A stretch of DNA of 64,000 nt. Origin: Eublepharis macularius (Eukaryota; Chordata; Lepidosauria; Squamata; Eublepharidae). The DNA lies in contig NC_072801.1 of the NCBI RefSeq assembly GCF_028583425.1, positions 57,365,766 to 57,429,765 on the forward strand, written 5' to 3'. Shown piece after piece: positions 35,393 through 54,272 of this stretch (within the stretch, counting starts at the first letter, position 1; each line of letters starts with the position of its first letter). The notes below the pieces were generated by a model, which saw nothing but the letters and a program-made list of their open reading frames with translations, ran no database searches and was not told where the DNA came from. The translations under genes and the position numbers were made by a program.

Positions 35393-35686
35393 GTCAGTGC
35401 CAGTATGGCATGTAATGGCATTTTAAGCAGTCACTTTCAGCTTGTGCTTTCTGGAATCCTTGGACTTAGAGAACACGAAGGTTGGAGACCTGGATATTTT
35501 GCATTCTTCCTGTTTTCCTAAGGCAAGGCCTCTTCTTTTTCCTTATTTCCAAGCAGCATCTCTTTCAATGATCCCCAGGGAATTTTTTTTACCAGGTCTG
35601 TTGGCTAAAGCAACCTGTGGTATATATTCAAACCTGGTGGGACCTGGTGTCTATATCCAAACCCTTCCAACTAGGGTTCTTGCAAA

Positions 35687-36123
35687 TAGGGTTGCCAGAT
35701 GTCCTCCCCACCAGAACCGGTAGGGTTCCCAGGTACCCGCCAGTGGTGGGCAAACTCCCAAGGATTTATCCCCCTGCCTGCCAATCTGCCAGAGATCAAT
35801 GGAAGGTGGCAAGCCCTCAGGAGGTCACCCACTATGGCAGGCACCCTGGAAGCACACATGGCACGCGTGCTCCTGGGAGGGTAGGAGGTCACTTCCAGAA
35901 GTGATGTCATCATGCTGGCTGGGAGAATGCTCCTGCGCTTCATTTGGGGACCAATTTTGGACCTAAATGGGCCAAACCAACCCCACACAGAGTGCGGGAG
36001 CGCTCCCATGGACAGCACGCCAACTTCACTTCCGGAGTGCATGCAAATATAGAGCATGCAAACGGCATGAGGCAAGTGCCAGGTCCCCTCCCACAGAGAG
36101 GTTATAGGGACCTGGCAACCCTA
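35687..36123. repeat. GC-rich dispersed repeat, TAGGGTTGCCA type
   Basis: Ends TAGGGTTGCCAGATGTCC and GGGACCTGGCAACCCTA. Inside 'ggtggcaagccc', 'gaggtcacccactatggcag', 'gtgatgtcatcatgctggc'. Close to 31400-31820 inverted. No clean target duplication. Confidence 0.65.
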
Positions 36124-36639
36124 AAAACCAGACAGGGGCCCCTTCACTCATCTTTTTGGGAGGGAATGAATCAGCAGCATTTTAACCCTTTCCTGGCTTG
36201 GCTTAAAAAAATGAGAGTGGAACAAGCACAAAAGTATGTTTTCCCCCAGAACTCTACCACCAATTGCCTCTCCAATGGGCACAGGACAGCCCAATCAGCA
36301 AATACAGGGAGAGGAGATGGGTTCCAGCATTGCAATATTACCATGCATGTGAAAAAAAAAAATTTTAAATGACATCAGTTCCAGCCCCCACAAAATACAG
36401 TTCCAGACACATCTCAATTTATCAGCACGCAGCCACCAAATCTCCTCAAGGTCATGCAGTGTAGAATGATGGAACCCCAAGTTGTTTCAGCACCAATCGG
36501 CATGAATGCTCAGCATCGCCAGCTTAAAGTATGCCATGCAGAATGGGCCTCTGATGGACTGCCTGAGCGCTGCATTTTGAAAGAATAGAATGCACAATGT
36601 CAAATGAGTTTTAAGGAGATCTAGTATTCTATTTCTAAA

Positions 36640-37250
36640 CCTTTTTGATTCTGGGAAGCAAATAATTGTAACTACAGATGCTTGTGAGTACGGGTTTGGT
36701 GCTATTTTGACTCAGCTGGCAAATGGGAAAGAAATTCCTATTGTGTTTGCTTCTCGAACCCTGTCAGACGCAGATAAATTATATTCTGCTATTGGAAAGG
36801 AGGCTTCGGCGTGTATTTTGGCAGTAAGACATTTTAGAACCTACTTGAGGGGTAGAAATTTTACTTTAAGTTCTGACCAGAAACCTCTGTCTGCCCTGTT
36901 CACTACTAAAGGTAAATGGGCTGCAAAGCTCATGGACTTTGACTTTGAAACTGTATATCTTCCAGGAGCCAAGAATCTGGCGACAGGTTGTTTATCACAT
37001 TTGCCTATAACGTGTTGAGGATAGCATAGAATTTGATAACGATGGAGAAGTTATCATTGCACAGATCACAGTAGGGACTCAAGGGATCATTACAGCTTCA
37101 AAATGGGCAGAATTGATGAGAGACCACGTACTGGAAGAGTTGCAGACACATAATCAGGATCTGGCCTTGCAAAAAGAAGATAGCAGAAAACTTACAATCA
37201 TACAAACATGTACTGCACTTAATTCAAAGAAGAGAGGTGTGTTGTGTTTA
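36640..37250 (+). mobile_element. Ty3/gypsy LTR-retrotransposon pol fossil (RNase H region)
   Basis: The translated sequence shows a Ty3/gypsy RNase H domain (DACEYGFGAIL, IVFASRTLS, YSAIGKEA, FTLSSDQKPL, VYLPGAKN) with a short piece of the region that leads to integrase. No LTRs, gag or full reverse transcriptase are seen nearby. A broken internal fragment, several breaks, old. Confidence 0.8.
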
Positions 37251-40030
37251 AATTAACATATGCAACTTCTGAAAGGCCTCTCTTTTTTACATACTTCAGC
37301 AGCACCTGATTGGCCATCCAGCTTTACCTGACTTCATAGGCCAGGAGGAGCATCTAAACATGGGATGCTATGCTAATCTTCCAGGTGAAAGATGCATAAT
37401 CCCCTCCTTCATCCGGCAGCCCAGATGGTACAGGGAGCAGGACACCAAGGCCTTTGCCAGATTAGAGTTGTGCAGTGCCTGACAGAACTGGCTGCAGTGG
37501 TACTGCTTGTGCTGGCTTTGGGACAGGGAGCAGGGAGGCTTTCAGGCTACCCAAAGTGCTTTCCTACATACCCCTTTTAGAATTCTAATAAATGAAATCT
37601 GGGTCCAGAGGGGGCCTTGTTAAGAGCAGGGGTGGGAACTGTCACACTCCATAGTAGGGCTACTCAGTCCCTGAGTAATTTTGGCCAGGTTACCCCAAAC
37701 AAAAATTTTCTCTGAAGGCTAAACCTGACATATTCCATAGCTGGATTTCCGGTGTTTACTAAATGCTGATTTTCAGTCTTGAGTGGCTGACTTTAGGGAA
37801 AGGTTTCGGAGGAAGAGGGTGTTTAGCCCTTTGCCTCTTCCAAGGTTCGAAACACCCCTCCAAAGCGGCAATCAGGAGAGAGTCACCATTTATGTCAGGA
37901 GCACCTATTGGCTAATGGCTGTGACATCATGATTGACTTGCGACACATTGCTTCCCCCTTCCATCCACTATGCCGGGCTGTTATGAAAAAACGGCATGTT
38001 TTCTCCTTGTTTGTGAGAACTGGTACCATCTCAGAAGGACTGTTCATTTGACCTCTAAAAAACACTCAGGATACACGAAGGCCATGTTGTTCCTTGCTGC
38101 ATGTGTTTCTTTCATTTCCACAATTTATTCTGCTATGCAAAGAGAGGCTTAGAACAAGAGACAATGGAGACTAGTGAAGCGTAACTCCTGGAAATCCTAT
38201 GGAGTTCTTGCCACTCTGCCCTGGTATGACTTCTCGCCTAAACCTGCCCGCATTCTTCCAAATTGATCTCAGTCATAAGGCCTAGAAACTGGCTTCAAAA
38301 TCTAGGAAAACAAAATACAGCTGTTATTCTCATGATGCTGAATTGTGAGCTCAATAGCACATGCTTTATGTCACAGAATGCACGCCGCCATAGGTATGAT
38401 GTACAACTCTTTATTTTAAGCAGTGTTGCTTTTTGTGATCCCATTTTCCGTTCATTCTGGAGACCGGAGCCACCGCTAGGCAGTTACAAAGTCACCTTTG
38501 GCCTGCATATGTATAGCTGGTACCTCCGACGCAACATAGATAGATGTTTCCCTCAGTGAATCAGCTGTGATCTGTTTCCCGGAGGAGAGTCACAAGAAAA
38601 ACGTCTTTCTTGCAACGTATTTCCACACCCAGTGCTTAATCCACACATCTTGCCACACAGATCCTTTGCCAGTGGCACAGGTGGAATATTCAAAGTACTG
38701 AGTAACCTGAGACAGTCGACAGAACTGAGTAACCTGGCCGGAATTCAGGGTGGGTTTTTTTCCTTCTTTCAGTAGAAAAGAAGGAATTAAATGATTCACA
38801 GAATGCTATGCGTGTTGTTTTAGCAGTTATTTTTTAAAAGAAAAAACAGTGTTCAAATGCAAAATGGTTTCCAAGCAAAACAGGAACATGAGAGGTACAG
38901 TGGGAAGATGGAGAGAGGGCAAGTATATTGCAGGGACCCTGGAGGTGCAATATGTCTTGGCAAAGCACACAGAGTCCCCTACCATAGAGACTGGAGGAGT
39001 CCCACAGCAGCTTTGGGCCCTACTGCAATGCTGTCCAATACCCTCCAAAATTTCACTGATGATGACAATAGGCCTGGTCTTGTGTTTACTTGTCATTCTG
39101 ATGTTTTTCATTGATTTAGCTCTGTGCAGCATGCAAATCTTTTCTCTTCACAACAACTGTATAGATAGGTAGAAGGTCATCTAGCTTTGGGGCAGAGCAG
39201 AAAATTTTGAATTTAGAGCAGTTTCCACACAGAGGTTTTGCTCTGGTTTTCTGTCTAAACTGGAGCAGGTTCAGTCGGCGGGTTGTTATCATCCACACAA
39301 CACCATCTACTAACTATCCACTTTCCAGGTGTTCCCCCCACTTTTGTGTGATTTTTCCCAAACCTGGTTTGGTACGATCTTTCAGGAATGAGAGCTTGCA
39401 GAGGTGCTTTGACTACAATGTGTATAGGAAGACCCCACCGACCCACCCCCCGCCACCACCATGGCCGCTGCCTCCCCATACTGTCAGAAGGCTTTTTTGG
39501 GCTTTTTAAAATTGGTAATTGAAGTACTGCTAGACCATCAGGCTACAGCAATATGTGAATTACCAGCTTAAAGCTATAAGGGTATGTCAGTTACCAGCAG
39601 TAATACTGCTTTAATTTAGCATCAGTGATTGCCACATCACACCATGGCTCAAAACTGTAACTGACATTAAGAACTTCAAGGGCAGGATGGAGGCTACAGG
39701 GCCAGGTTTCTTCCAAGCAAAGCAGTAGTCCTTCCTTAACCCTCTCTACACATGGCCTCGTCACATGCGGACTGAATGCAAGAAGAGGGGGAGCTTGCAC
39801 AAGCACGCTGGCCCCACCTCCATGTGATCACCAGCTCGTGAGAATAGTGTGTTCAAATGGAGGCAGTGTCCCTGCTTATGCTCCCTTCCAAAGTTGAATT
39901 CATGGGAAAGATGCAAATGTGTGGACACTGCCTCTGCACATAAGCTTTGTCTTCACAAGCCGGCAATCACTCTTGCACCTGCTGACCCTCTCTGCACTTT
40001 CAGTCAATGAGCAGAGGGGTTATCTTGTGT
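37251..40030. other. No gene seen
   Basis: Several frames of 60-107 codons overlap on both strands without splice context or family motifs. No repeat that I can delimit. Confidence 0.35.
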
Positions 40031-40038
40031 CTCACTAC

Positions 40039-40252
40039 CAGGGCTTTTTTTCTGGGAAAAGAGGTGGTGGGACTCAGTGGGTTGCCCTCAGAGAAAATGG
40101 TCACATGGCTGGTGGCCCCGCCCCCTGATCTCCAGACGGAGGGGAGTTGAGATTGCCCTCTGCGCCACGGGGGCGGGGCCACCAGCCATGTGACCATTTT
40201 CAAGAGGTTCCAGAACTCCGTTCCACTGTGTTCCAGCTGAAAAAAAGCCCTA
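40039..40252. mobile_element. hAT-like hairpin element
   Basis: 214 bp. Left end CAGGGCTTTTTTTCTGG, right end CAGCTGAAAAAAAGCCCTA, 8-bp duplication CTCACTAC (40031-40038) and CTTACTAC (40253-40260), one mismatch. Inner arms 40094-40125 and 40169-40200 are exact 32-bp reverse complements. Confidence 0.9.
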
Positions 40253-40277
40253 CTTACTACATTTTTCAGCATTATGG

Positions 40278-40460
40278 GCTGGATCCAGCCAACTTTCTGG
40301 CTTGATCTCACCAAATCACCCTCTTTGTACAGCCCCTGTCTCCTGTGGCTTTCATCCATGCAGATCCCGTGATCTCTGTATAACTTTTTTGGTGGTCAAA
40401 GGGGAACTACTCCTCCCTCTCTCACCAGCAGAAAATCTATGCTTTTTGGCAGTTTTGCAA
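40278..40460 (+). repeat. Unclassified ~170-bp dispersed repeat (copy 3)
   Basis: 'tggctttcatccatgcagat', 'ttttttggtggtcaaagggg' and 'ctctctcaccagcagaaaat', as at 795-965 and 16195-16400. Confidence 0.5.
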
Positions 40461-42272
40461 CCCTGTGATTCAGCAATACACATATTGCTTCAGGCAGTAG
40501 CCAGTTGCTGTTTTCTTATCTACTGGAGGAACTAGCCCCAAAAGACAAACTGGAATAAAATAAGTGTTTGTTTGATTGCATGACCCTGAATTTTGCTCAG
40601 GGATCTTCCAAATAGGTATGTACTGCCATGCCCAGTTTGTTAAAGCTGTTCTCACAGCAAAATCTCTTTCTAGGTACTTGTGTAACCTGTTTATAGCAGT
40701 GAATGGAAGGTGTTTCCTTAATGGCCAGTAAATGGACTATGTTGCTAGCCATTATCTACAATCTCATTATTTGATATTTTCTCTGCTTTTCTCTCCAGTT
40801 GGGGACCCAAAGCAACTTCCAAAATAATTCTTGTCGCCTCCATTTTAGCCAAGTAACAACAACTCAAAGTAAAATGACCGGGGCAGGGAGACAGAAGTAT
40901 CACATATCTCCAATCCTCTTTCCTCACAAGGAAAAAGAGCCTGGGAAAGTATAAAACAATATTTTGAGCTGTAATTTTGTGCAGCCAGATTGCAACCTGT
41001 TTTATGTCCAAGATGATTTGTGAGTCTAAAAAGTCAAGAGGGACTCTATGACTATACGTGGTGGATAGAACCCGTAATCTTCCCTCATATTTCTTGTGGT
41101 AGCAAAGAAGAGGGCACAGGTATCATTCTGGGTACGGGGCTCAGAGGACCCAGCCCATTTTTTTTAAAAAAAAAAAACCTGCCTTCCCCATCCTTCATGA
41201 CTGTTGAAGTGTGTGAAGACTACTGCTTGGTTGCCTCTGGGGAGATTCTCCATCAGCTTGGAGGGAACATATGATAAAATGGTTTCCATCGGCCTTTGTT
41301 TTTACCATGATGAATGGTCCAGGTCTCAAGCTGCTAGACCTCAATGAGGAGTTCACCATTCCCATTTATCCCACCCATTTTCTTTGACAAATAGAATTTA
41401 CTCTCTGCTGCCACCATCAGGCTAATAGAGATGCATCGGAGTGGTAGTTTCTGGACACCAAATCTTCTCTCCCAAATTCAGAATCCCTTCCTTCTTTCAG
41501 CTACCACACAGATAGGGAAATCCCACTTCCAGAGTTGTCTCTACTATGCAGGCTCTCCCTGTTCCTCTCTTCTTCTTTGATAAGCATCAGCCAATTTTTA
41601 GGCTCTGATTGTAGTTGCAAAGACAAAGTAACTCCAGGTTCAGTGGTGGGGGGCATTTTCTGTTTAGCAGCCCTTGTTTACAGAAGGCAAAAGCATGCAG
41701 TTAAACAAAAAATACTACACAAGTAAAAACACAGGTAAAAACAGATAAATATAAACACATTCCTCTTTCCCTAAGTCTAAAACTATGATGTTAGAGAGAG
41801 AAGCAGAAATATCTCGTTGATCAGCCTGTTCCTGGCAGTTTCACCTTCTCTCTCTGTCTGGCTGTAACTTGATCAGAGTCTCCAAGATGTGTTTTCCAAC
41901 CCTGCTTAATTCCTCTCACAAAATGTCTTTCCATGTTCACTCCTTCTGGAAATTCATCAGGTATAGAGGGGAACAACATTCTGGCACCTTCAAAAGTTCA
42001 AGTAGTCCCCATTGCTTAAAATATCTCAAGCCACACCCATCCTGGGTCTCTTTTGTTCTCCCAGGCTGCGTTTGTTACCATAATAAAGGCTATTCCCCTG
42101 ATCTCTCTGCACCTTAAAATTTAGAATTCATTGAAAAAGGACGAACATCTGGTTCTTCTGTTGACCAGATACCTGTAAGAGCAGTTTGAACTTAACTCCT
42201 GAGCTTTCACAGAGTGTAAATCAAAGAGTCACAAAGCAAAACAGAACATTCTTACACTGATACCTAGGGTAC
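40461..42272. other. No gene seen
   Basis: An A/T homopolymer patch lies at 41157-41178. No exon structure or named repeat. Confidence 0.35.
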
Positions 42273-42500
42273 ACAAAATAGTAAAGAGTCCAGTAGCACC
42301 TTTAAGACTAACCAACTTATTTGTAGCTTAAGCTTTCGAGAATCACAGCTCTCTTCGTCTGACAAACAGATGCGTCTGACAAAGAGAGCTGTGGTTCTCG
42401 AAAGTGTATGCTACAAATAAGTTGGTTAGTCTTAAAAGTGCTACTGGACTATTTACTATTTTGCAACTACAGACTAACACGGCTAAATCCTCTGAATCTA
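42273..42500. repeat. Long palindromic repeat ('ttggttagtctt' family)
   Basis: About 90-bp arms, 42273-42362 and 42374-42463, are near-perfect reverse complements (words 'agtccagtagcacc', 'aagactaaccaact', 'cacagctctctt'), then a single-copy tail 'agactaacacggctaaatcc'. I recognise it as a repeat common in reptiles; the parent element is uncertain (possibly Penelope-like). Distant relatives at 45689-45790 and 47620-47710. Confidence 0.7.
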
Positions 42501-42599
42501 GGGTACACACAGTCCCTACAACAAAGGTTTCCCGCAGTTTACACCCCAGAAAATAGCCAATCAGTGCCTCTGGAAAGTTTCTACATATGGCACCTTCCT

Positions 42600-42725
42600 C
42601 ACCTCCTCAGGTGGGGTAGGGGAATATTTGGGATTTTAGTGTGTCAATTTTAAATTATGATGGTTTTAATTACACTCTGTAAGCTGCTGTGAGTCAGAAA
42701 GATTGAATATATTTTAATAAATAAG
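42600..42725 (+). repeat. LINE 3' tail fragment
   Basis: 'tgatggttttaattacactc', 'tgtaagctgctgtgagtcag' and 'aatatattttaataaataag', texture of a LINE 3' end. Confidence 0.4.
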
Positions 42726-43019
42726 AATAATTTTGCACATAGTTAATTCCCACAGGTTTTTCCCCCTTTTATGTGTGTGTATGTATGGGGAATAGTCCCT
42801 CTCTTCAAAGCCCCATGGTTGTGATTTCACAAGTACCACAAGGTACCATTCATAGTAATGTGTGGGAATGGTATGGCTGGTTCTGCATTTCAGTGTCACA
42901 TCACCTGGCTGAACCCCATAATCTCACCAAGCCCCACTCCAAGAACCTCTGGGTTTGGATGGCCTGGCACCCCTATTCTGTTTGCAGGTGCTGAAATCAG
43001 CATGTAGATAAAGGGCTTT

Positions 43020-43054
43020 TCACACACACACACTCAAAACACACACACACACAT
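43020..43054. repeat. (CA)n microsatellite
   Basis: Interrupted CA repeat. Confidence 0.8.
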
Positions 43055-43203
43055 ATGCTTATGAATGCTACATTTTTAAAAAGTATATATACTGTGATGT
43101 ACACTCCAGTACGAATGAAGGGTAGATCCAAAACATCCATGAAACTCTAACATGGAGTTTCATGGAAGAACATATTCCCTGTGATCCACTTTTTAATTAC
43201 ATT

Positions 43204-43380
43204 CATAGAATCATAAGAGTCGGAAGGGACCTTACAGACCCTCTAGTCCAATCCCCTGCCCGATGCAGGAACAGCCTAAAGCCTCCCCGACAAGTATTCA
43301 TCCAGCCACTCCTTGAAGTCTGCCAATGAAGGGGAGCCCACCACATCCCTAAGAAGCCAATTTCACTGCTGAATTACTCT
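43204..43380 (-). repeat. CR1 LINE 3' end fragment
   Basis: Plus strand 'tcatagaatcataagagtcg', 'tctagtccaatcccctgccc', 'aagtattcatccagccactc': same end as 49623-50255. Confidence 0.75.
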
Positions 43381-43588
43381 TAATTCATATAATAAAGAAT
43401 TCATATAATAATTAATTCATATAATAAAGTATCATAGATAGATATTGGAAAGACTTGGTTCCTGATAACCCCCTCAAAAACAATTCACACATCTTTCTTT
43501 TTTTCAGTCACCCTTTTATTCACATAATCAAAGGAAGGTTTTTCTCTTCCTGTCTCTCTCTCTCTCTTATATATTATATATATTGAAT

Positions 43589-43795
43589 GGGGGATGGGTC
43601 AATGGTAGAGCATCTGCTTGGCAGGCAGAAGGTCCCAGGTGCTACCACTGGTACCTGCCGTTAAAAGGACCAGGTAGCAGGTGATGTGAAGGACCTCTGC
43701 CTGTGCAGTCACTGCCACTTGGAGTTAACAGTATTGGCCTTGATGGACCAACCGTCTGATTCAGTATAAGGCAGCTTCATATGTACATATATACA
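43589..43795 (+). repeat. tRNA-derived SINE, near full length
   Basis: 'ggtcaatggtagagcatctg', 'gcagaaggtcccaggtgcta', 'gtgatgtgaaggacctctgc', 'ccttgatggaccaaccgtct', 'aaggcagcttcatatgtaca'. It is the best copy of this family here. Confidence 0.75.
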
Positions 43796-45160
43796 ACTGG
43801 TATCAGGATGTGTGAAATAGACTTGTGGGAAGATCCTTCTGGGAGAAAGAACTGAACTGCGAGATGTGTCCATGCTAGCAATTTTTTTAAAAAAAAATCA
43901 TTTGTGCAAAACAAAAACGAGAAAAGAAAAAGAAAAACAATGCTGGCTAATCTATACATATGCTTCTATAGAAGGTCTCCAAATAACTAAAAATAAGTCC
44001 ATACAGAATTGCCTTCTATATGCGATACAGTCAAATGCTGATAAGTTTAAAAGGTCCTCAATCCAATGAGTTACAGGAAGCAGGCTTTTGTATTTCCAGT
44101 GCTGTAGTCTAAGTCTTTTAGAGTACAGAGGGTCCCTTTCCATTGACCATCGGTTAAGTTCCAAGAGACAGGCAGATAGTTTAAAAGTACATAAACATCC
44201 TGAAAAATTAATGAATATTCTAATACAAAGTTAATATGAATGACAACTTCCGCCCAAAAGGACCAAATAACTGGATATGTTCAAAGCAGAGAGAGACGCA
44301 TCTTGTAAGTTACAGTGCCAACAATTGGACACTGCACTTAATCCTTTATTAAAGAGACACTGGTGGTGTCCAATATACCTCAAACATAAGTTTCTTCTAA
44401 ATAAGTCGCAGCTTAAGATCCATAGCAGCAGCATGTATAAGGCTAGCAAGATGAAAGTCCTTTTTGGAGGGCCCACCAACGGCACATATCAGGAGCATGC
44501 ACTGCCAGCAATCCTCCTTATATGTGCGGTCACCATGTTATATGAACACAAATGATGTGTGTATTTACCATGTGTTTAAAGCTTTAGTACACGTGAACAC
44601 AAACGATGAAAACCCCAGTGATCAGCTCATACGCACCATAGCAAATACGGTTCCAAATTGCATAGAGAAAAAAAGTCCCACCCTTTAATAGAGGTTTAAT
44701 GAGATATATTACCAGGTGATATTCTTGACCTCCATGCCATGAAAAATTTCAGTTTCCCATTTCCAAACATTCCCATTTCCAGACAGGATGGTTTTCTCCA
44801 GGCTTGTTGGCAACCTTAGTAAGAAATGTGTACATTGCCCCTGTTCACACAACACAGTGACTACACATATCAGGAGGATCTGTGTGCAGTTGGTTGATCC
44901 CTAATATGCGCAACTGTAACATCTGAAAAGGGTTGAAACTGCAAAGAGGAAGGAGATGCTATATAGAAAGTGAAGATTGGGAATGAGGGATTCTGGAAAT
45001 CAGGGTGCAAAGGGGTTAGAAACAGGGAAATGGGGAAGCTGGGAAGGAAAGAGGCAGGGGTGAGAAGTATCAAGCCATGTTTACCCAACAGGTTTCGGAA
45101 CATTCCCAGCAAGCAGACACCCTGATCTGGCCATATTCCCAGTGCAGACACGCCCTCTGG
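43796..45160. other. Upstream region of gene 1; nothing recognised
   Basis: No repeat or exon that I can delimit. The last part before 45170 would hold the gene 1 promoter if transcription starts near the TATA-like box. Confidence 0.35.
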
Positions 45161-45169
45161 GGTGTGGTG

Positions 45170-45187
45170 TATAAATCTATATCTATA
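45170..45187 (+). promoter_or_regulatory. TATA-like box(es) upstream of gene 1
   Basis: TATAAAT at 45170-45176 and a second TATATAA-like run near 45183-45189 lie 110-125 bp before the start codon, a fitting distance for a short 5' UTR if exon 1 holds the whole 5' end. The position is seen; promoter function is inference. Confidence 0.45.
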
Positions 45188-45295
45188 TAAGTGTTCACAG
45201 CTTACCTTGCCTAGATACTACAGTGCGCCTCTGGCAGTGCTTCTTTTGGAACGGCATCCCGTCCTTGCCTAAAAGACTACAAAAGCAGTAGCAAT

Positions 45296-52046
<6,751 letters not shown>

Positions 52047-52529
52047 AGAATATACGGCAGCTGTTTCCTTCCTAGGGTGAATGCTGTGCTAATTCTTTAG
52101 CTTGGAAGAAGATGATGCACGTCAGAACTGCCAAATGGAGGAGGATACAGCCTTCTGCTACCGGAAATCCAGGAGTATTCACTGAACCACAAACTCGGTG
52201 GTCCTGACCCTCGAGAGATTTGCAGAAACTGGTGAAACTTTTTAATTGCCTTTTGTGGACTTGATCTTTCACCCCAGGAAGTGATTTTGCTCCAGAAAAC
52301 TGGAAAAGGAGGACTTTCGATATGATATTGACTGTATCACTTAGAGGGAACAGGGGCCTATCTGATTGGAATGTGGGAATAGCCAGATCAGATTCTTGGA
52401 TTCCAGCTCTAGAAGTGGTGGATCATCTGGGAAAGGGAACAGCATGTTGGGTTCTGTTCCAAACTATGAGAAGAGGTCAAAAGCCGACTCATTTTACAGA
52501 TTAAGTTTCTCTGCCTTGGGAAGCTAAAT

Positions 52530-52720
52530 AGCAAGGAAGAACTGCGGCTCAGGAACCAAGTACATGATTTGCATGCAGAAGGTCCCAAAATCAGTCCCTG
52601 AAATTTCCAGTCAAAGGATCTCAGGTAGCAAATGTTGGGAAATATCTTTCTCAACCAGTAAGTCACTCTCATTCAGAGTAGAAAATACTAAGCTAGATGG
52701 ACTAGCGGCTTCCATATGTA
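52530..52720 (+). repeat. tRNA-SINE relic
   Basis: 'gcatgcagaaggtcccaaaa', 'ggatctcaggtagcaaatgt', 'ctagatggactagcggcttc'; family of 43589-43795. Confidence 0.6.
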
Positions 52721-52747
52721 TCTTATTATTAACCTTTAATTTAAAAG

Positions 52748-52862
52748 CAAGGGGCTTGGCTTAGTGATAAAGCACAAGTTTTGCACATTGAAGGTCCCAG
52801 GTTCAATCCCAGAGTGAAAAAGGTTTCAACTAACCTGGGCAAGAGCTTTCTCTACCAGTTCT
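52748..52862 (+). repeat. tRNA-SINE relic, 3' truncated
   Basis: 'gggcttggcttagtgataaa' head and 'ggtcccaggttcaatcccag' B box. The MITE at 52867 follows directly. Confidence 0.6.
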
Positions 52863-52866
52863 ACTT

Positions 52867-53078
52867 AGGGTTGCCAACCCCAGCTTGGAAAATTCCTGGA
52901 GATTTGGGGGTGGTGCCTGGGAAGAGCCAGTTTGAGACAGGAAGGAGCTCGGTGAGGATGTGATGCCATGGAGTCCTCCCTCCAAAGTTACCATTTCTTT
53001 CCAGGAGAAGTGATCTCTGTGGCCTACAGACCTGTTGCAGTTCCAAGTCCAGGTCCCAGCTGGAGGTTGGCATCCCTA
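52867..53078 (+). mobile_element. ~215-bp repeat with AGGGTTGCCA ends (copy 3)
   Basis: 'agggttgccaaccccagctt', 'ctggagatttgggggtggtg', 'gatgccatggagtcctccct', 'ctggaggttggcatcccta'. Confidence 0.75.
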
Positions 53079-53208
53079 CTACTACTGCCAGTACAGCGTA
53101 TACAGTACAATACAATGGCTTGTAAAGTAGTTTCATGTGCAGTTGTCTAAGACCTTTCACCCTTCCCTTCTGTTAAACCTGTGCTTGCAAATGCAGGACC
53201 CAATCAGC

Positions 53209-53214
53209 AATAAA
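53209..53214 (+). promoter_or_regulatory. Candidate polyadenylation signal of gene 1
   Basis: AATAAA about 1.16 kb after the gene 1 stop codon, the first canonical hexamer I see on this strand. Two SINE relics and one MITE lie between, so the true 3' end could be a nearer variant signal. Confidence 0.3.
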
Positions 53215-53372
53215 AACAAAACCAAAAATTAATTAAATTCAATTACATTGACGTGAAGCAACAGGAAGCAGGGGTGAAAAGAACTTGGAGTGGCACATGT
53301 GACTGCAGCCCAAGGGGGATTCCTTGCTTGATACAGAAGCAAAATCTGTTAGGACAGATCTCGAGTCAGATC

Positions 53373-53670
53373 TAGGGTTGCCGGCGCCCAGGGCAATCCA
53401 AGTCCGGTCCCTTGTGCGCACAGCGCACTCCCAGCACTGCATGATGACATCACTTCCGTGACGTCTTTGCACAGGGTGGAGCATGCCGCCCATGTGGCAA
53501 GCCGGGTGCCCCAGCGCACCGCGGATTTGGCAGAGGCAGCGCGGGGGGCTGAGAGGCTGCCCGCATGCTCCCGGTGGCTGGTAGCTGAAACCGGCACCCC
53601 CTCCTTGGTGGCACTGGGGGCAGACTACCCCCCCTGCCCCCTCCTCGATCCGGCCCTGCTCGAGTGGTCA
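53373..53670. repeat. GC-rich gttgcc-type repeat, partial
   Basis: Starts 'agggttgccggcgcccaggg'; has 'gcatgatgacatcacttccg' and GC-rich blocks. The right end is not clear. Confidence 0.45.
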
Positions 53671-54272
53671 GAAATGGGAATTCATTTGTTTTCTTGCCTT
53701 TTAAAAAACTGCAAACATTCTATGGTAATGCCTCTGTAACTGGAATTTCGCTTCCAAAGCGAAATTTCTGCCTTCAAAACAGTCCTGACAGGTTTATTAT
53801 GTTACTTCAAGGTCTGCTGAACTTCCAGCATTGTGCGAAGTGTATATTTATGATTTTATTTATTGTTTGTATGACTTTTTTTTTGTAATGCACAGTTTTG
53901 CAACTCCTCAGCCAAGTCAACTGACAAGGCCCCATCCAAAACATGACTTTCAAATACTTCTCTGCCTTCCCTCCAATAAACTCCTTGCTCTTTGGATGGA
54001 GCAAGGTTTCTCTTTAACCTGAGGTGACTCTTATCTTGAGGAGGCTGGAATGAGAGCAATGTTGCCACACCAGGAAACAGCTCTGAAAGAGACAGAGAGA
54101 AAAGTCTTGCAACACTCTTGCGAAGCAGAAAAACAACCTTTTTGTCTCCTTACGTTTCTTATGTGCTTGAATACACAAAACATGACACAGCTTTGCCACA
54201 ACCCCTATCAGATTCTTCACATCCTCTTCCCTTTAGTAGCTTCTTCACTCAAACCCTGTCTACTTTATATCT
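53671..54272. other. No gene seen
   Basis: Unique-looking sequence between repeats; overlapping short frames only. Confidence 0.35.

Noticed and set aside
38263-38559. 98-codon frame as a gene candidate
   Set aside because: No conserved motif, splice context or supporting signal; typical length for chance in this sequence.
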